DNA of 6,985 nt from an uncultured Clostridia bacterium (GTDB lineage Bacteria > Bacillota > Clostridia > Christensenellales > UBA1242), in contig CANQBU010000064.1 of assembly GCA_947589615.1 (NCBI GenBank), positions 1 to 6,985 of the forward strand, given 5' to 3'. The position numbers were made by a program, and so were the translations under genes. Of this stretch, positions 4,495-6,985 are shown piece by piece (within the stretch, counting starts at the first letter, position 1; each line of letters opens with the position of its first letter). The notes below the pieces were generated by a model. It was not told the origin of the DNA. It saw only the letters and a program-made list of their open reading frames with translations, and searched no databases.

Positions 4495-6900
4495 ATGAAG
4501 GTAACTTATAATTGGTTAAAAGAAATGGTGGATATTGACGTTTCACCAGAAGAATTGGCAAAAAAATTAACTTCTGCCGGAATGGAGGTTGAAGAGATTA
4601 TTTATCAAAATAAGCATCTCCACGATGTAGTTGTTGGAAGGATTATACAGATAGAAAAACATCCTCAGGCAGATAGACTTGTAGTGTGCAGAGTTGATTT
4701 GGGTGGTGGCAAAATTACTCAAATTTTAACAGCGGCCACTAATGTCTTTGTCGGGGCAGTTGTTCCTGTAAGTTTGGAAGGTGCTGATCTTGTAAACGGA
4801 GTAAAAATACAAAAAGCTGTTATGCGCGGTGTTGAATCTTGTGGTATGTTCTGCTCTGGTGAAGAACTTGGAATAGATGAAAATTATTATGAAGGTGCAG
4901 GGGTAAATGGCATTTTGATTTTGCCTTCCAATCTAAAAATTGGGCAGCCAATAGAAGAGGCTTTAATGCTTAATGATGTTGTTTATGATATTGGAATTAC
5001 TCCAAACAGAGCTGATTGCATGAGTGTTATCGGGATTGCACGTGAAGTTTGTGCACTCCTAGGAAAAGAACTAAAAAAAATAAATTTAAATTATAATATT
5101 GATGTTTACTCAAAAGATACTGTAAGAAATTATGTGAATGTCGACGTTCAAACTGAAAATTGTCATAGATATATGGCAAGTGCTATTACCGACGTAAAAA
5201 TAGAGAGATCGCCTCTTTGGCTTAGAGCGAGATTGAATGCGGTTGGTATAAAGCCAATAAACACTATGGTCGATATAACAAATTATGTTCTTATAGAAAT
5301 GGGGCAACCTTTGCATGCATTCGATCAGAAAAATATAAATGGTGGGCATATAATTGTGAGACAAGCGAAAAGCGGGGAATCGATAAATGCCCTTAATCAT
5401 AACACCTATGAACTTGAAGAGGATAATATGGTTATCGCTGATGAGAAAGGTCCAATGGTAATAGCTGGGGTTATAGGGGGTATGGACTCGTGCATTACAG
5501 ATGAAACGAAGGTTGCCGTTCTCGAAAGTGCAGTGTTTGATTTAAAATCCATAAGAATAACAGGCAGAAAACTTGGGGTTAGAACAGATTCTTCAGCGAG
5601 ATACGAAAAAGGAGTGAATGTTGCGAATGCAGAATTGGGACTTGCAAGAGCTTTGCATCTTGTAACTGAGTTGGGTTGCGGCCGTGTCGTTCGTGGTGTA
5701 ATTGATATTTGCAATAAAAAGAATGAAGCAAGAGAGGTTGTTGGCTCAATAAAATTAATTAACGATATACTTGGTGTTGAGATTCCAACAAATGAAATGG
5801 TTAGGATACTTAATAATTTGGGAATTCAAACTAAAGCGTATGGAGATAAACTCAATTGCAAAGTGCCTCCACATAGAGAAGACATTGAAAATGATTATGA
5901 TTTAGCGGAAGAAATAATTAGGCTTTATGGTTACGATGTTTATGACAATGTCAACTATAAATTGTTTGAAAACGCGACAATAACAGAAGGGCATACTCAT
6001 CCAAGATTAAGTCTTGAAAGAAAATTTAGAAATGCTTTGATAGAAAGAGGGTTTTTCGAAAATATATCATATACTTTGGTTTCGGGGAAAATAAATGAAA
6101 TGTTGTTATTGCCTGACGAAGAATATAAGATTGTGAGGATTGCAAATCCAATCAGTGAGAGTATATCTTGCATGAGAACATCTTTGGCCCATTCCATGTT
6201 CCAAAATTTAAATTATAATTTAAGTGTAGGGAATAAAGATTTAAGAATATTTGAATTTGGTAAAGCATTTAGAGCCAAATCACTTCCTGTTCAGGAGTTG
6301 CCTTATGAAGATAACATGCTGGCAATGGCCGTCTGTGAAGACGGCTATGATTTCTTTGACTTAAAAGGGGTTTTGGAATCATTATTAAGCAAAACATCAT
6401 TAAAATATTCATTGGTTCGTTCTAAGAAGAGCTTTCTACATTTAGGAGTTTCTGCCGATGTAATGGACGAGAATGGAGTGGTAGTTGCCTCATTTGGTAA
6501 AATACATCCAGTTGTTGCAAAGAACTACGATATACCAGATAATGTATTCTATTGCGAAGTCAACACCCAATATCTTGCAGATTTGCCTGAAAAAGTTTAT
6601 AGTGTCGCCGCTATTTCTAAATATCCTATAGTTGAAAGAGATATTGCGGTTGTGGTTGATGAAAAAATAACTGTTGGAGAAATTTTAACTTCGATAAAGT
6701 CGGCATGTGGTAATTTATATTATGAAAGTTATCTTTTCGACATTTATAGAAATAATTCTCTAGGCGAGAACAAGAAAAGCTTAGCCTTTAAGATAAGACT
6801 ATCTGATATGAACAAAACATTAACCGATGAAGAAGTCCAAAATGTTGTCAATAAAGTGCTTAAGGCTTTATCATACAAACATGGAGCAGTTTTGCGATGA
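4495..6900 (+). CDS. pheT: Phenylalanyl-tRNA synthetase beta subunit
   Basis: The beta subunit completes PheRS; it binds tRNA-Phe and hydrolyses mischarged Tyr-tRNA-Phe. The 801 residues match the long bacterial form. Residues ~40-155 are the EMAP/tRNA-binding domain (VVVGRIIQIEKHPQADRLVVC, GVESCGMFCSGEELGI). Residues ~210-400 are the B3/B4 editing domain (VDITNYVLIEMGQPLHAFD, VIAGVIGG, VLESAVFD, GVRTDSSARYEKGV). His274 and Glu344 appear, from memory alignment, to match known editing-site residues. Residues ~410-480 are the B5 domain (VPPHREDIENDYDLAEEIIRLYGYD at its end). Residues ~500-690 are the inactive synthetase-like fold, and ~706-801 the FDX-ACB anticodon-binding domain (SKYPIVERDIAVVVD, LFDIYRNNSLGENKKSLAFKI, TLTDEEV, GAVLR). 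AGGAGA at 4485-4490 sets the start. The TGA stop overlaps the next gene's ATG. I see nothing unusual inside the protein. Confidence 0.98.
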   Translation: MKVTYNWLKEMVDIDVSPEELAKKLTSAGMEVEEIIYQNKHLHDVVVGRIIQIEKHPQADRLVVCRVDLGGGKITQILTAATNVFVGAVVPVSLEGADLVNGVKIQKAVMRGVESCGMFCSGEELGIDENYYEGAGVNGILILPSNLKIGQPIEEALMLNDVVYDIGITPNRADCMSVIGIAREVCALLGKELKKINLNYNIDVYSKDTVRNYVNVDVQTENCHRYMASAITDVKIERSPLWLRARLNAVGIKPINTMVDITNYVLIEMGQPLHAFDQKNINGGHIIVRQAKSGESINALNHNTYELEEDNMVIADEKGPMVIAGVIGGMDSCITDETKVAVLESAVFDLKSIRITGRKLGVRTDSSARYEKGVNVANAELGLARALHLVTELGCGRVVRGVIDICNKKNEAREVVGSIKLINDILGVEIPTNEMVRILNNLGIQTKAYGDKLNCKVPPHREDIENDYDLAEEIIRLYGYDVYDNVNYKLFENATITEGHTHPRLSLERKFRNALIERGFFENISYTLVSGKINEMLLLPDEEYKIVRIANPISESISCMRTSLAHSMFQNLNYNLSVGNKDLRIFEFGKAFRAKSLPVQELPYEDNMLAMAVCEDGYDFFDLKGVLESLLSKTSLKYSLVRSKKSFLHLGVSADVMDENGVVVASFGKIHPVVAKNYDIPDNVFYCEVNTQYLADLPEKVYSVAAISKYPIVERDIAVVVDEKITVGEILTSIKSACGNLYYESYLFDIYRNNSLGENKKSLAFKIRLSDMNKTLTDEEVQNVVNKVLKALSYKHGAVLR

Positions 6901-6985
6901 TTTATCTAGATAATGCGGCGACAACTAAAATGTATGAAGAATGTGCAGACATTTATAAAGAATATGCCTGCAATTCTTTTTATAA
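6897..6985 (+). CDS. Cysteine desulfurase, NifS/IscS family (N-terminal fragment)
   Basis: This PLP-dependent enzyme takes sulfur from cysteine for Fe-S clusters or tRNA thiolation. Only 29 complete codons are present before the window ends. They begin MIYLDNAATTKMYEE, and YLDNAATT at the extreme N-terminus is the hallmark of NifS/IscS-type desulfurases; NSFY near the edge fits the usual start of the FxNPSS segment. The PLP lysine and active cysteine are beyond the edge, so subfamily and partner (IscU, ThiI, MnmA) cannot be told. The ATG overlaps the pheT TGA as ATGA, and GGAG at 6883-6886 inside pheT is a plausible ribosome binding site ten bases upstream. The gene should be translationally coupled to pheT and under the same T-box. 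Confidence 0.87.
   Translation, partial: MIYLDNAATTKMYEECADIYKEYACNSFY

Noticed and set aside
5110..5714. Two open frames (96 and 102 residues) antisense to pheT
   Set aside because: Both are complements of conserved editing-domain codons, with no start signals or recognisable motifs.
5997..6197. 66-residue open frame antisense to pheT
   Set aside because: It is a shadow of pheT coding sequence; its hydrophobic look follows from the complement of AT-rich codons.
6898..6900. Possible code 4 (TGA as Trp) organism, since pheT ends in TGA
   Set aside because: Tryptophans here use TGG, no in-frame TGA interrupts conserved regions, and pheT ends at the normal family C-terminus (GAVLR) right before TGA.

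Overview
The window is an AT-rich stretch (about one third G+C by eye) carrying translation genes. An AT-rich Gram-positive of the Bacillota, Clostridia-like or a related reduced lineage, fits best. The support is a T-box riboswitch ahead of pheS, strong AGGAG-type ribosome binding sites, short A/T-rich gaps and the residue flavour of the proteins. All five reading frames that end in the window are intact in the standard bacterial code. The genus cannot be named from this sequence.

Layout: (1) 1-846, the C-terminal 281 codons of aspS (aspartyl-tRNA synthetase). (2) 856-2226, asnS (asparaginyl-tRNA synthetase), nine bases behind aspS and surely co-transcribed. (3) About 2234-2263, an intrinsic terminator for aspS-asnS whose 3' arm and U-tract lie inside the end of the convergent next gene. 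(4) 3117-2245 on the minus strand, an RluA-family pseudouridine synthase. (5) 3118-3458, a divergent control region. It holds an extended -10 promoter for the rluA-type gene, which appears leaderless, and a near-consensus sigma-A-type promoter followed by a full T-box leader for pheS. (6) 3459-4484 pheS and 4495-6900 pheT, the two subunits of phenylalanyl-tRNA synthetase. (7) 6897-6985, the first 29 complete codons of a cysteine desulfurase (NifS/IscS family) overlapping the pheT stop by four bases.

How they work together: AspRS, AsnRS and PheRS supply charged tRNAs, and the RluA-type enzyme modifies uridines in rRNA or tRNA. The cysteine desulfurase would supply sulfur for Fe-S clusters or tRNA thiolation. 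The pheS-pheT-desulfurase transcript should be read through only when tRNA-Phe is uncharged, judged from the UUC specifier and the UGGU T-box sequence.

I find no mobile element, CRISPR array, defence system or clearly new system. The most unusual observation is in AsnRS: class II motif 3 is four residues short (HSGFER where the family has HSGFGLGFER), at a place where short direct repeats would favour a 12-bp in-frame loss. The RluA-type enzyme is also about seven residues short between two conserved blocks. These two points, the leaderless start and the sulfur gene placed under Phe-tRNA control are what merit a second look.
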